Assembly: GCA_012184525.1 (NCBI GenBank)
Contig: WOFQ01000008.1
Location: 558,001-622,000 of the forward strand
Length of the DNA: 64,000 nt
Reading direction: 5' to 3'
DNA from: Xenoacremonium recifei
Taxonomy: Eukaryota; Ascomycota; Sordariomycetes; Hypocreales; Nectriaceae
Below the pieces are notes generated by a model. That model worked only from the letters and a program-made list of their open reading frames with translations, had not been told where the DNA came from and ran no database searches. The position numbers and the translations under genes were made by a program. Of this stretch, positions 1 through 11,649 are shown piece after piece. Every line of letters starts with the position of its first letter. Within the stretch, counting starts at the first letter, position 1.

Positions 1-318
1 CCAGCGGTTCCGATTGCTGGCTGCTGAGGTCTGGTGCTGTTCCATTTCGAGGGCCTGCAGGCCAGATTGCCAAGGCTCTCGCCAAAGATGCAAGGCTCAG
101 TCCTAGCTAGGCCTTATTTATCTACAGGCGGCGACCCTGTGGCCAACGTCTGCTTGCTTGAACTCGCATTATCCATCCTGCAAATCGGCATGTCCTGTTG
201 ACGAGATTAAGGACCTCATCCTCTAGCGACTGCACCCTCCCATCGTAATTGCGCCTATTCAATCTGTTCTCGTCTCCCAAACCTGTCTTGCGGTTCTTGT
301 CGTTGCTCGCGTGACAAC
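1..318 (+). promoter_or_regulatory. Upstream region and leader of the RBR ligase gene
   Basis: No coding signal is visible here. The stretch ends in a pyrimidine-rich segment (about 225-300) directly before the ATG at 319, as is usual for fungal leaders. I saw no clear TATA box. Confidence 0.4.
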
Positions 319-2516
319 ATGACGGAAACTATCGCGCGTACCGAACGACAGCTTATGCCCGGTTCCTTCAGTCCTGAAGACTACATCGATTTCTATGAGA
401 ATCCCTTCGACACATCGGAAGAGATCACGTCAACAGCGGTCGAAAATCGAAGCTCCCGGGTTCCATGGTCTTCCAGGAACTTGGAGGAGGTGCAGATTGG
501 GGATGTCGACTGGCACAAATATGACCCTCCTGCCTCATTGAGGAAGGCACCGAATATCACAAACCAGGTTCTCGTCGACATTCTGTATTCGTCCATCGAA
601 AACGTAAAGACCCGAATTGCTGAGGAGGATCGCTTGAAGCGAGAAGCAGCTGAGCTCGAGGTGCAAGACGGTAAGTCCATCAAACTTGGAAACGGCACCG
701 AACCATATCTTCCAATCATTATTCCACGAGAGAAATCACAAAGGATTTCGAAGGGAAAGGAGCCGGAGGTGGTGGAGGCTTCCGGTGCCCTGCCTGATCG
801 TCCGACTTTTGATGAAACCTCTGAAGCTTCCAAAACTGAGAAGCGCCGCAAGTTTGCCTTACGTCGAATCTTCCAACGCAGTCATGCAAGAGGAGAAAGC
901 AGTGCCGCTGGGTCTGCTCGGGAAGCTCTTCGACAACTATACGAATCTCGACAAAGCAACGAGGGTGGCGAATCCTTCTCTAAACGGAAATCTGCGGAAG
1001 TAGAGCTTGTGTGAGTTTGCTCCTTTATCGTTCAGGTTAGGCTTCTCTAACACTTCCCAGTGAATGCGTCTCCTGCCTTGATGACTTCAATCCGAAGGAA
1101 GTCATCAAAGTCCAGTGCCACAGCTATTGCAAAGATTGTTTTGTGCGCCTGATCACTGCTGCTGTTCAAAACGAACAACAATGGCCTCCGAAATGTTGTC
1201 TCAACGAGATCCCTTTTCGAGTCATCCTGAAACATATTCCCGCCGATTTGAAGAAAACATTCCAAGCTCGATCACAGGAGTGGGAGATACCGCTCAGTGA
1301 ACGTATATACTGTACCCAGGCAGATTGCGGTCTCTGGGTCAAGCCAAAGGATATCCATTACGCCAATCACTATGGTCGTTGCTCACGAGGTCATCAGACT
1401 TGCACCATATGTCGTGGACCCCGGCACGCCGGAGACGATTGCCCTGAAGATAATGATATGTATTTGACCAATCAACTGGCGGAGGAGGAAGGATGGAGGC
1501 GATGCTACAGCTGCAATGCTCTTGTTGAGCATAAAGAAGCATGTCAGCATATGACTTGTCGATGCGGCTCGCAATTCTGCTATGTCTGTGGCCAACGCTG
1601 GCGGACTTGTACGTGCACTATGGAACAGCTCAACCAAATCAAATCCACAGCCGAAACTCGCCGCGAACAGAGACGGCTCAAGGAACACGCTGACGCTGAA
1701 GAGCTACGTGAAGCTTTGCGCTTGATTGAGGAATTTGAGAGAGAAGAAGCCCTGAAAGAAGAGTTACTGCGGCTTGAGCGAGAAAGATTGGAGGAAGAGC
1801 GACAACAGCGTGAGCTCGAAGAACGAGTTCGTCAAGAGAGTATTCGGCGACAAGATGTCGAGCTCAAATATGTGGAACTTCGGCAGATGTTGGATCAACT
1901 CCACGAACTGCAACAAGTTCTCGTTGAGGTCGACCAGGAGCACGACACCGAGATACTAGCTCAGGAAGCGAAGACCAAAAAGGATTCACTCACGAAGAAG
2001 CACGAGGAGGAGCGGTCCAGTCTGGGCTCACTGTCCATGACCAAGCTAACCGATAAAGAGTTCGGTCTTGAAAAGGAATATCAGATTCGAGCGGCAGAAG
2101 AGAATGACATCGAAGAAGCATACGCTGACAAGCTGAAGGAATTTTGGAAGGACAAAACCGGTGGCGATAACGAGATCGAGGCTGCCATGCTTACTTTGAG
2201 GAGGACGATGGACGAGCGCCAACGCGCGTGGCAGGAATGGAAGAAGGATGAACTCTCCAAGTATCAGAGCAAGCTTGATGAAGAGAGGTGCTACCGCGAG
2301 GAGCTTATGTACAGCGAAGAGCACCGGATGAATGATGCTTACTTCGAGAAGGAGGCCGAACTCGGAAGGCGGATAGCAGCTGAGAAGATGTGGCTACAGG
2401 TTGTCATTCTTGAACGCGAGAAGTTACTGGGCCAGTGGGAAGTGCTGGAGGTTGAAGGAGACGCAGACAGTCTGTTTGCTGAAGGCTCGGAGAAGAAGAG
2501 CTTCGAGGTTGCATGA
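319..2516 (+). CDS. RBR-type (RING-IBR-RING) E3 ubiquitin ligase
   Basis: Two exons, 319-1010 and 1061-2516, separated by a 50-nt GTGAGT...CAG intron, give 715 aa. The intron falls inside RING1, and splicing restores its first cysteines (CVSCLDDF, C233 and C236). RING1 spans about 233-281 and an IBR about 310-370. RING2 (about 379-400) reads CYSC...HKEACQHMTC...FCYVCG. In RBR ligases the Cys of the xCxHMxC segment takes ubiquitin as a thioester; here that is C392. The rest, about 405-700, is a long Glu/Arg/Lys-rich coiled coil, and the first 230 residues are low-complexity and polar. Members of this family transfer ubiquitin from an E2 to substrate through the RING2 cysteine. The substrate cannot be read from sequence. 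Fungi have several such RBR proteins of uncertain function, so no symbol is given. Confidence 0.9.
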
Positions 2517-2897
2517 GTTGATAATGCGACTCTTCCTCGATCTTGAAGCTCAGATACCATGTAAAGTGAGGCAAATATGGTGGCGATCTAAACACAGTAA
2601 GAGACTAAAAACTTATCGAGACTGTGTACATTTTATAACAAATTTCATAATAACTATTTACGAACTTCTTCTATCTCTTTATTAACGTATTGGTAGTGCA
2701 GAGTATTCAACGAGAGGCAACTTAGTCACGTGGGGCGATTGACACACCTCAAGATCGAGAAACGAAAAAAGTCACATTTCAAGCTTCTCCCTACATACAT
2801 TACACAACTCTCTATCAACCCTCTCTATAGTCGACTTGCACATCGGTCCAGACGGAAATTTCCCCGTGAAACTAGGAACACAGTCCTTGGAGGAATT
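2517..2897. other. Intergenic: 3' end of the RBR gene and promoter of the DUS gene
   Basis: AT-rich after the RBR stop (2620-2690), which fits a 3' UTR, then about 200 nt before the next ATG. No gene seen. Confidence 0.4.
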
Positions 2898-4268
2898 ATG
2901 ATACCCAGCGAGGTGGGCAATTCAGCCCAGTAAGTCCAGCTCTGTGGTTTAGGGTAGCGCTATTCTGACCCTCGAACCGCCCCCTCAAAATATTCGATGT
3001 TGCTCGTAAAGAAGACCGATTTCTATATGCTTGCGCTCCTATGGTGCGCTATAGCAAGGTGAGTATAACTTATCTGGTGTTTGACTGGCTCCTCACTTTC
3101 TAACTCTGTATAGCTTGCCTTTAGACAAACCGTCCACGCATACGGTGTCGATATCTGTTGGACCCCTATGATCCTGGCAAAGGAGTTCAACAGAAACAGC
3201 TTCGCTCGAGACAGCGGTATTATTAGACCATAAACTTCACCGAAATGTGTTGAACGATCTCAGCTGACCAGGAATATAGATTTAAGTGTCCCGACTGACG
3301 CCTTCAAATCCACTACTATCGTCCAATTTGGGGCCAATAGTCCTCTAGAACTCTCACGAGCATCTTCCCTCGTAGCCCCAAGCGTAAACGGCGTTGACAT
3401 TAACTGCGGCTGCCCTCAATCTTGGGCTTGCGCTGAGAAACTTGGAGCGGCACTGATGGGCCATCGGGAGCTGGTGAGAGATATGGTCGTTGAGACAAGA
3501 GGTGCACTTGAACGAGATGGATGGGCAGTAGGCAAGGAAAAAGATATCGACAATCCCAAAGGAAGAAGCGTTAGTGTAAAGATTAGAATCCATGACGATT
3601 TGAGGTAAGTTTTACGATGAAATAGCTAGAAGGCACAGCTCGTTAATAGGTCTGACAGACGCACGATGGATTTCTTGGATACGGTCATAGGGCATCCCCA
3701 GAACCGGTTGGTAGATTGGATCACCATACATCCCAGAACGCGATCAACGCCGTCCACAATCCCGATAAGGACAGAAGCACTCGAGATTCTGACCTCAAAA
3801 TACGCATCCACACTCCCTATTCTCCTCTCTGGCGACGTTTTCGATCTGAACTCGCTACCCTTGAAACCCACGGATACAACCGAAGGCACTGCACTAGTAC
3901 CGCCCAAACCCAGCAATACCAACCTCTCCGGCTTCATGTCTGCGCGCGGCTTACTCGCCAACCCTGCCCTCTTCGCCGGGTACACCGCCTGCCCCTGGGA
4001 AGCCGTCGAGACCTTCATGTGCAACGTCGCGCGAAGCCCGCTGCCTTTCAAACTGACCTTGCATCACATCCAAGAGATGTGCGGGCCTGGGATGGGAACG
4101 GATAAGAGCGTTCTGTTGACAAAGAAGGAGAGGGCCGAATTAAATAGCATGGAGGACATGGTAGAGCTGATAGATTTTTTGGACGAGAAAGTATCTGAGA
4201 AGACGGGGAGAGAAGGCGGTCTGAGACGAGATTTACACCATCTGGCACCCTCGCATCGGCCAATATAG
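2898..4268 (+). CDS. dus4: tRNA-dihydrouridine synthase, Dus4 type (apparent frameshift in exon 2)
   Basis: FMN-dependent enzyme reducing uridines in the tRNA D-loop. The Dus4 signature APMVRYSKLAFRQTV, the region TPMILAKEF, and the catalytic-Cys segment NCGCPQSWA are clear, and a helical C-terminal part follows. Exons: 2898-2929, 2958-3058, 3114-3216, 3280-3604, 3659-4268; all introns are GT...AG. The exon 2 frame that encodes FDVARKEDRFLYACAPMV has an in-frame TGA at 2966-2968 and no AG acceptor between that stop and 3011. Entry through the acceptor at 2957 arrives in the wrong frame. The frames agree only if the five-C run at 2980-2984 has one C too many; without it the protein would be 389 aa. 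All later joins are intact. This is either an assembly indel, unusual splicing, or a young loss-of-function change. The gene converges on sec10, with 78 bp between stops. Confidence 0.8.
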
Positions 4269-4346
4269 GGACTTAGGCCTTTAAAATGGTATCATATTCA
4301 AAATAAAAGCTGTACCCCGTCAAATACTCCATGTCATATCTCTTTG

Positions 4347-6937
4347 TCACATTCCTTGAATCACACTTTGAATCCCTACTGTCCCAGAGTCGTCTCTCTT
4401 CTGAACGAAGGCCTTGAAGTCTTGTCTGGAAAGCTTACCCCGAGCACCACTGCTACCAAGCGTTCGTGACTTTTCTCTCAAAGCCTCCGGGCCGACAATG
4501 AACAACGAACCAATCTCCGTTAGCATCTCCACGGCCGTGCTGACTTCTTTGGTGAGAGACCATTCGCGCATTGTGGAAGCATACTTCGCAATGTCCTGTG
4601 TAACCATGAGGCCACCGGTTGCATTGACCTGAAATTTTTTGAAGTGTTCGAAAAGCAGCTTCAAGATGACCAGAGCGAGCTCGCTGAAGAACTTCTCAGC
4701 ATTTTGCCCGTCGATAGCTTGACTGGCCAGCTTGTTCACGCGCCCAAGGAATGTGCAGATACTAAGGCAAGTCAAGGTCTGTAGCGACTCCAATTCGTCG
4801 CCGTCTTTAGGCCGGAAGTCCTGCTTCTTTTGACTTCCGAGTGACTTGGTGATCCAGTTGGCTATGACATCAATGGAATTTTTGATGACATTGTTTGTCT
4901 TCTTCTCGATATTGTCAATGGCGATCTTCTTCTGAGCCTCCATGCTTCTCCTGACTGTTGTGTTGGACTCAGCGAGGCGGATGAGAACCACGCTGATGAA
5001 CCTGTCCATGACGCTGGTAATTGTGACCGCTGGACGCATTGCGGGAAGGTAAGACAGATCTGGTTCTGCCTTGGCGTTTTCCAGCATTGCAGTCTGGTCT
5101 TGGGCGGCATCTAGCGCCGTTTCGATGTATACTTGACCCATACTTGTGAGTAGCAGGTTGAGAAGAATATTGACGTCTTTTGGAGTTTCCGTCTGCGATC
5201 CCAATTCAAGAGTCCGTTGCACGCTCTCTGCCAACCACTTGAGCATTCTTTTAGCGTTGGAGATACTGAGGGTTCCATCTTCTTCAGAAACCTCGATCTC
5301 GTTTTTGTTGTCCTTGTCTTGGAGCCCTGCGACTCTCAGCATCATGGCTTTCTGTGTGGGTGTGAGCTCTGATGAATCGAGACGCTCGATGTAGGCGTCT
5401 TTTGCTGATGCAATGAGCTGGGTGCCTTGTTGAGCAAGTGACGCCATGAAACCCGTCGGTGCTTTCTTGCGCCGTGAGTGATATATGGAGAACTTGAAGA
5501 GCAATGAGCTGTACATCTCCTCAAGACTTTTCTTCTCCCGGTCGATATAAGAGTTTCCAACCAGGTAAGGGACGAACAACTCCTCCATTTGTTGATCCAG
5601 AGTTTGAGCTATCTGAGCTGAACACGGTTCCGGATGCTCGGTGAGACCATGAGATTTGAGGTCTTCGACAAGAGCACTAATGTAACTCCGAGAAGAGTGA
5701 AGGGATCTCAGGAACGCCAACGACGAGACTGTATCAGCCTTTTCTAGGACCATTTCCAGACGCTGTTGGATAGATTGCTGAAATACTCGTTGGATGAATT
5801 TTATAAGTACCGTCTCGTAATATGGGAAGGCCCGCTTGATTATGAACGACTCTTCCTGCATGACAATCTTGACTTCGTCGACGAGAGATTGCAAGCTAGG
5901 CTCAACTCCGGGCGGATCGGCGTCTGGGTCTGCGAGCTGTTCCCAGGTCTCCCCATCCATGGTGACCTCGTCCGTCAATAACTGGTCACGGTCAATGAAG
6001 AATTGATGTTGGTTGACGAAGATAGCGATGACACTCGCGCCACCATTGAAATCGTGTAGGACCTTGGCACACTCCATCATGTCGTCGAAATTTTGTCGTC
6101 GATAGCTGTTGTTGAATTGTTGCAACAAATCCTGTTCCAAGGTTTCACAGAACTTTTCTAGTACCTCTCGAGTGTTGTGGCCTTTGCTGTTGCTGACGGC
6201 ACCGTTCGAGAGGCCACCACGTTGTCCGTTGGTGTGCCCCCAAGAGGTTGGATCAAGCCGCTGGCTTATTCGCATGAGCTGGCGCGCAATTACAGCGCAT
6301 CGAACCTTGTTTTCGGAACCTCCTTGTTGTTGTATATCCTGCAACGAGGTAAGACGCCCGGTTTCGCTGACTTCTGTCCAACATTGTATCAAGAATATCG
6401 CATCTTGCGCGCGACGTCTCTTCCTGTCCAGCTCCTCTAGCTTCTCTCCAATCTGCACAGCTATACTGCCATCGCCACGAGTTCTGATATTGGACGATTC
6501 GAGGTTTTGCGCGTTGGAGGCATTCAGGGTAAGGTCCAGGGCTTCGAAGGAGTTCATGGATTGGTCGAGTTTTCGTCCAAGGGTATCGAGAGTCTGGTCG
6601 TGTTGGGTTTCGGCTCGGCGCACTTGCGAAAGGAGTTCTGACTCTTTCTCCTGGAGCTCGTCTCCGAGCACAGCAAGCTGTGAGAGGGCATCTTGGCCTC
6701 TGGTTAGCTTGCTCCTCGCGGGTAAGTACGGGGGAACTCACTTTCAAAGGTCCGGATGAGAGGCTTAGGGTCAAACGCAGTTTGCGTGTTGCCCGATCGA
6801 CGATTCTGCGGAACGGCGCTTTCCGCAAGGCTGTCCACAAAGTCCCTGACGATAAAGTCCTTGTTCGAGAAGTCGTCCAAGGTGAAGTTCGGACCCTTGG
6901 GAAACAGGCTCTTGGGGCCAGAGGCAGACCGTTCCAT
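4347..6937 (-). CDS. sec10: Exocyst complex component Sec10
   Basis: Exons 6742-6937 and 4347-6697 on the minus strand, with a 44-nt GTGAGT...AG intron, give 848 aa, close to the usual length of fungal Sec10. The N-terminus carries FTLDDFSNKDFIVRDF and AFDPKPLIRTFE. After the join comes a coiled-coil stretch (LGDELQEKESELLSQVRRAE), followed by the long helical-rod body of the Sec10 family without transmembrane segments. Sec10 is one of eight exocyst subunits, which tether secretory vesicles at growth sites and hyphal tips. The intron splits the Ser of the segment TFES|QDALSQL. The promoter is shared with nus1 on the other strand (523 bp between starts). Confidence 0.93.
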
Positions 6938-7460
6938 GACGGAAAAGCTGGCAGTGCCTTCGCAAAAGAACGCTACATATGTATATGTCGTCGAGAGCGT
7001 CGCAAAAGCCGTCTGGCGGGGGCTTGCGTGTGATGCGGTTGTCGCGTCGAAGGTGTCGTGCGTTGAAGGTGTCGTGCGTCGCAGGTGTCGTAGATGTCGT
7101 GTAGCTGGCTGTCTCTAAACACAAGGCTACCTATGATACAGGCCCCTGTCCTCAGCTTTCCCCCACTTCTAAGCGCTGAGCCACAGGCCACGCCCGCCCC
7201 ATTGCTCGGCAAGTGGGCCAGCCTCATCGAGCACCTGACGCACCGCCACGTTCCCAGGAGCTTTTGAAGCCACCCTGCCCACAAGCTTGCTTGCTGTCAA
7301 CTTATACGTCTCCCGCAGAAAGCTTCACCCCCGATCCAGTACGGTTTACCCGACGACATAGCTTATCAGGCATTTCTTTGCAGCTCGTAGCGGTCTTCTA
7401 CGCCACCTTTGTATTATCCGTTTGTCAATCGGCCTTCCGGGCCGCATTAGCGACTTCAAA
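6938..7460. promoter_or_regulatory. Divergent promoter between sec10 and nus1
   Basis: Holds the start-proximal regions of two divergent genes. An imperfect repeat built on GGTGTCGTGCGT lies at about 7045-7105. No further gene seen. Confidence 0.4.
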
Positions 7461-8562
7461 ATGCCGTTGATGACTGCCAAAGATCGCGAGGCCTACCGCG
7501 CAGATGACAAGCAAGGCCACACCCTCCTCTCCGACAAAGAGAGGCAGCGCATGATCAACGTATGTGCTGCGACTTTCTATCTACCTAGCATTGAATCAGA
7601 GACTAAGCTTTCGCAAAGACATACCTTCCACCAGGCACCGAGCATCCCGCGCAACCGACTGCCACTTCAAGACAACGAAGATCCCGACTTGGAGTGCGAC
7701 GATTTGCCAAGAACCAGATTTACGTTCTCATTTTCGCCATTCTACACGGGATTTTCTCCCTTTACATCAGGCTGCGTCAGATCTGGAACGTGGTCCGCTA
7801 CCAGATTTCCTCCGTATTATATTACCACCACGCCACTCCAGAGTATATCAAGAGAGACATCACGCCGCTGAAGAGGAGGCCTCGACATTTGAGTGTGATC
7901 TTGAAGGCACAAGAAAGCCACCGAGCGAAGACCGATGTTGAACGATTGGTGGAAGAGGCAGCTGAGATCGCTGCTTGGTGCGCTTGCGCTGAAATCCCAA
8001 TGCTCTCAGTATATGAGAAAACAGGTATGCTAATCTCCAGATCGGCGATACTTATCCCACCATATGTGATGCTGACATTGTGACAGGCATCCTGAAGAAA
8101 CACATGCCGCGTGTATACGAGGCTGCGTCACAGAAATTGGCCTTTTACTTCGGTGGCCAGCATCCTGACCTCTCAGTGACTTCGCCACACAGGGAGGGCT
8201 TCCCAATGACGTCTGGCGAAAGCCATAAAGCCCATATCAGATTACATCTAATCTCTTCCGAAGATGGCCGAGATTCAATGGTGGATTTAACAAGAACGCT
8301 GGCCGAGATGTCACAAAAAGGCAAAATCTCTCCTCGAGATATTTCCATGGAGCTGATCGACGCCGAGTTGTCGGATGGCATCATGCCTGAGCCTGATCTT
8401 CTGATATCTTTTGGACCACATATCGAATTGTCGGGGTATCCGCCATGGCAGATCAGGCTCACAGAGATCTTCTGTCTACAAGACAACGAGGTTGTTGGGT
8501 ATCAGGTGTTTCTCCGAGCTCTCCAGAACTATGCTAAGGCGCAGATGCGACACGGAAAGTAA
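7461..8562 (+). CDS. nus1: Nus1, accessory subunit of the dehydrodolichyl diphosphate synthase complex
   Basis: Three exons, 7461-7559, 7619-8024 and 8087-8562, give 326 aa. After a polar N-terminus there is one membrane segment at about residues 67-85 (IYVLIFAILHGIFSLYI). The rest matches the cis-prenyltransferase-like fold of Nus1/Nogo-B receptor proteins, with PRHLSVIL, PMLSVYEKTG, DLLISFGPH and the C-terminal LTEIF...FLRALQNYAKAQMRHGK. The RxG motif (RHG, three residues before the end) is the element in the Nus1 tail that completes the active site of the catalytic partner Rer2/Srt1. The complex makes long-chain polyprenyl diphosphate for dolichol, needed for N-glycosylation at the ER. The gene converges on the AlkB gene with 59 bp between stops. 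Confidence 0.92.
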
Positions 8563-8621
8563 CGCATTAACCCTTCTCCTTTCTCTGAAGCGAGGTTTCC
8601 TTCTCTCATGTATATATACCC

Positions 8622-9703
8622 CTACCTCTTCCATATTGTCATCTCGCGGGAGGCTTTGTTCCACCGATAGACGGGCCCGCATCCTACATTGTAGTTATAA
8701 TAGTTCTCTGTTCCACCTTTGACCATTGCTTTCCGAAAAGTGATGTTTATTCTCCCGCCGTCCTCCTGATTTCTTCCTGTTCGCTTGGGAATGGAATGAA
8801 GCCAGTTTGATTGGGTTGATCCTCGCATGAGAATCATGTCACCACTGCCTAGGGGTAACTTCAGGGGTTTCGACTGGACGACAGAAGTCTTTCCGGGTGG
8901 CAAAGGCTTGTGTTTCATTAAAAAGTCCCGTCGAGCACCCAAGGAAAATGATGCAATGGCGGGATCTTTGCCTAGAAATCGCTCATCGTCGCTGTGAAAG
9001 GATATGCTGTCTGATCCAGAAGCATAGTAATTCACCAGACAGAAGTTGTATTTACACCCTGTGGCCATTTCAGTGGACGCACGCAGCTCGTCAAGGCATT
9101 TTGGGATAGGACGAGGTGGGTATTTGTTGTACAGCTTGTCATTCGAATTCTTGGAAGCAGTTTTAACATCGATCACTTGACCGTTATCGTCAAACACAGA
9201 TGTCTCATCGATGCCGAATACAGTAGTCCATCTATGTAATCAAATATTAGAACAAGTTTTGGAGTATCTCTTTTTAGTTCTTCAGAATATGTACCTTGGC
9301 GTCCGGATGTGCGTCTCAATGCCTCCGCGCTTGATGTCGTACTCCACGCGATAGAAGGGGAGTTCTGACCGAAGGAATTCGAAAAGTTCTCGTGCTACAG
9401 AGCTCGACATAAAGGGTTCAAAATAGAGCAAATCGAGATCTGGTTGATCACGGAGCTCCTTGCCTGAGTCACTGGGGCATGATGCAATTGCTCGACTGAG
9501 TCTAGAAGGCAGATTCGCAATAGGAAAAGGATAAGTCGGATGGCATGATTGGCCGACCTGGAATAAATCGTTAACAAAACACAGTTATAGGGAGTGTAGA
9601 AGGTAACACTCGCATTCTCGGATTCTTGCGGCTCTGAAGGGTCACCTCTTGGTTTCTTTGGGCTTGGATTGAAGAAAGAGTCGAGAGTTCGCTTCTTAGA
9701 CAT
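8622..9703 (-). CDS. AlkB-family (ALKBH2/3-like) Fe(II)/2-oxoglutarate dioxygenase
   Basis: Three minus-strand exons, 9608-9703, 9295-9557 and 8622-9231, give 322 aa. The metal triad is visible as HSD (H199, D201) and NWLHSIP (H265). The 2-oxoglutarate-binding RINITFR follows (R280, R286), which is the RxNxTxR hallmark of AlkB demethylases. Such enzymes remove alkyl adducts such as 1-methyladenine and 3-methylcytosine from DNA or RNA by oxidation. The N-terminus KKRTLDSFFNPSPKKPR looks like a PCNA-interacting (PIP) box followed by a basic tail. The first intron uses a weak donor (GTTACC); the stronger-looking GTGTTA two bases upstream would break the frame, so the join is the least certain part. 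Confidence 0.88.
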
Positions 9704-10067
9704 AGCTTTGGAAGATATCTAACTATTTTTACACTTATTATGATTGTGTAAATAGTCTTGGGTGTAAAGAGAGAGTTGGAGGGAAGCACTCGTCTTAGCA
9801 TTAAGAAAAAGCAACAAAGTATTGGTGACATCAATGATGTACTTTCGTAGCCTTACATGCTTGGCTCGTTGAGGTGTGGCGTGAACTGTGGCTGTGCAGT
9901 CCCAACCTCAAGCCCTAAATTTCCCAGCCTTGCAATCCCTGTCTGAAGCTATGAACTTACCGATAATTACCTGAGGAACAGGCGTCGCCATGAGTGTCAG
10001 TAAAAACTCTCCAAAAATGAGATACGAAGTACTTACAACAAAATAGAACCATCTGCCCCAGTACGAC
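9704..10067. promoter_or_regulatory. Divergent promoter between the AlkB gene and trm5
   Basis: 364 bp between two divergent start codons. AT-rich segments lie near 9720-9760. No additional gene seen. Confidence 0.4.
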
Positions 10068-11649
10068 ATGAACCTTTTCCGAGCTCCAGCGGCTCGCGCA
10101 GCCAAGACGCTGGACCGGTCTCTTTTTGCGAAGACCCTCCGTGCATCAGCAGCCTCTATTACGGAGAACAAGTTCATCTCCAAGTACCGCAAAGAGCTGG
10201 AACGAACACAAGAGATGTTGTTTTTGGACAAATTCAACCCCATAGTTCCGGATCCAAACCCTCAACTCGCATCTCAAGGAAGAAAATGTCTCGTACTAAG
10301 TCCGCAGATTAAGCCTTCAGGTGAGTTACTGACTGGTAGGCATCTTCACGTCCACAGCTGACACGCTCTTGCAGAACCTGAAAGTTGGAGCCCTATACTT
10401 CGGGAAGCATCGAAACTGGGACATGTGAAAGTAATTCCTTACGATGTCGACGTTAATTATGACCTTTGGAGCTATGGTATGATATGTATCCCGAGCCCAT
10501 CAGTCTTGATGTGGACTGACGGTTGTAGTTGATGTGATGAAATCAATACTGCCAGAAGAACTCCACGATGAGATCCCTAGTGGCTTCAACACTGTTGGCC
10601 ACGTAGGTAAGTCTTCTGAAATCACTTAGACCCAGGGTCGACGTCGAGCTCACGCATGTAGCGCACTTGAACATCAGAGATCAGTATTTGCCCTACAAGA
10701 AGTTGATTGCAGAGGTTCTCATGGACAAGAACCCCCATATTAGAACCGTAATCAACAAAATCGACAATGTTGGCACTGAGAACGAGTTCAGAACTTTTGC
10801 CTACGAGGTTCTTGGCGGCCCCGATGACATGAACGTCGAGGTCAGCGAGGCTGGCTGCACATTCCGGTTTGACTATTCCAAGGTCTATTGGAATAGTAAG
10901 TTGGATACTGAGCACAAGCGAATTGCTGGATTATTCAAACCTGGCGAGGTTGTCGCAGACGTCATGGCAGGCATCGGTCCCTTTGCCGTTCCTGCTGGAA
11001 AGAGGGGCGTTTTCGTCTGGGCCAACGACAAGAACCCAGAGAGCTATCGCTATTTGGAAGATGCAGTTCGAAGGAACAAGGTATGTTGTAGATGATCGTT
11101 TTTCAGAACATTGGAGCTTAGAAGGGTTAGGTTTCCGAGTACGTGAGGCCATTCAACGAGGATGGACATCAGTTCATTCAAAAAGCGGCAGACCTGGTCT
11201 TAGAGGCATCAAAACGCAACGAGCATGCTGTCGTCAAGCCGCCAAGGCCACCAAGGGGTTCTGGAAAGCCGATGCCCGAACCCGTTCATGTACCAGTCCC
11301 CCCTACGGTCTCACATTTCGTTATGAATCTTCCAGCATCGGCTATCGAGTTTCTTCACAATTTCCGAGGTCTCTATCAGGGACACGAAGACCTGTTTTCG
11401 CCTCAAACTGCAACAAAACTGCCATTGATTCACGTCCATTGCTTTGCCCTGAAAGCCGATGATGAAAGACCCCTTCTTGACATCTGCGACCGGATTGAGA
11501 AAGAGATTGGAGTGAGGCTCAAGCCCGGCGACCCCGAAAATGAAGGCGAAGTGCTTATCTACGACGTCCGTGACGTCGCGCCGGCGAAGCGCATGTTTTG
11601 CGCAAGTTTCCGACTACCACGAGAGGTTGCCTTTGCGCCGAGGGCATAG
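10068..11649 (+). CDS. trm5: Trm5, tRNA (guanine37-N1)-methyltransferase
   Basis: Five exons, 10068-10320, 10375-10476, 10529-10606, 10662-11080 and 11131-11649, encode 456 aa. Trm5 landmarks include HLNIRDQYLPYKKLIAEVL and NKIDNVGTENEFRTF. The S-adenosylmethionine motif VVADVMAGIGPFAVPA comes next, then YVRPFNEDGHQFI and the NLP motif (MNLPASAIEFL, N at about 350). The enzyme methylates N1 of G37 next to the anticodon and prevents +1 frameshifting; fungal Trm5 commonly serves cytosol and mitochondria. The N-terminal MNLFRAPAARAAKTLDRSLF is Arg/Ala-rich and free of acidic residues for 15 positions, which would fit a mitochondrial signal (inference). Confidence 0.93.
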
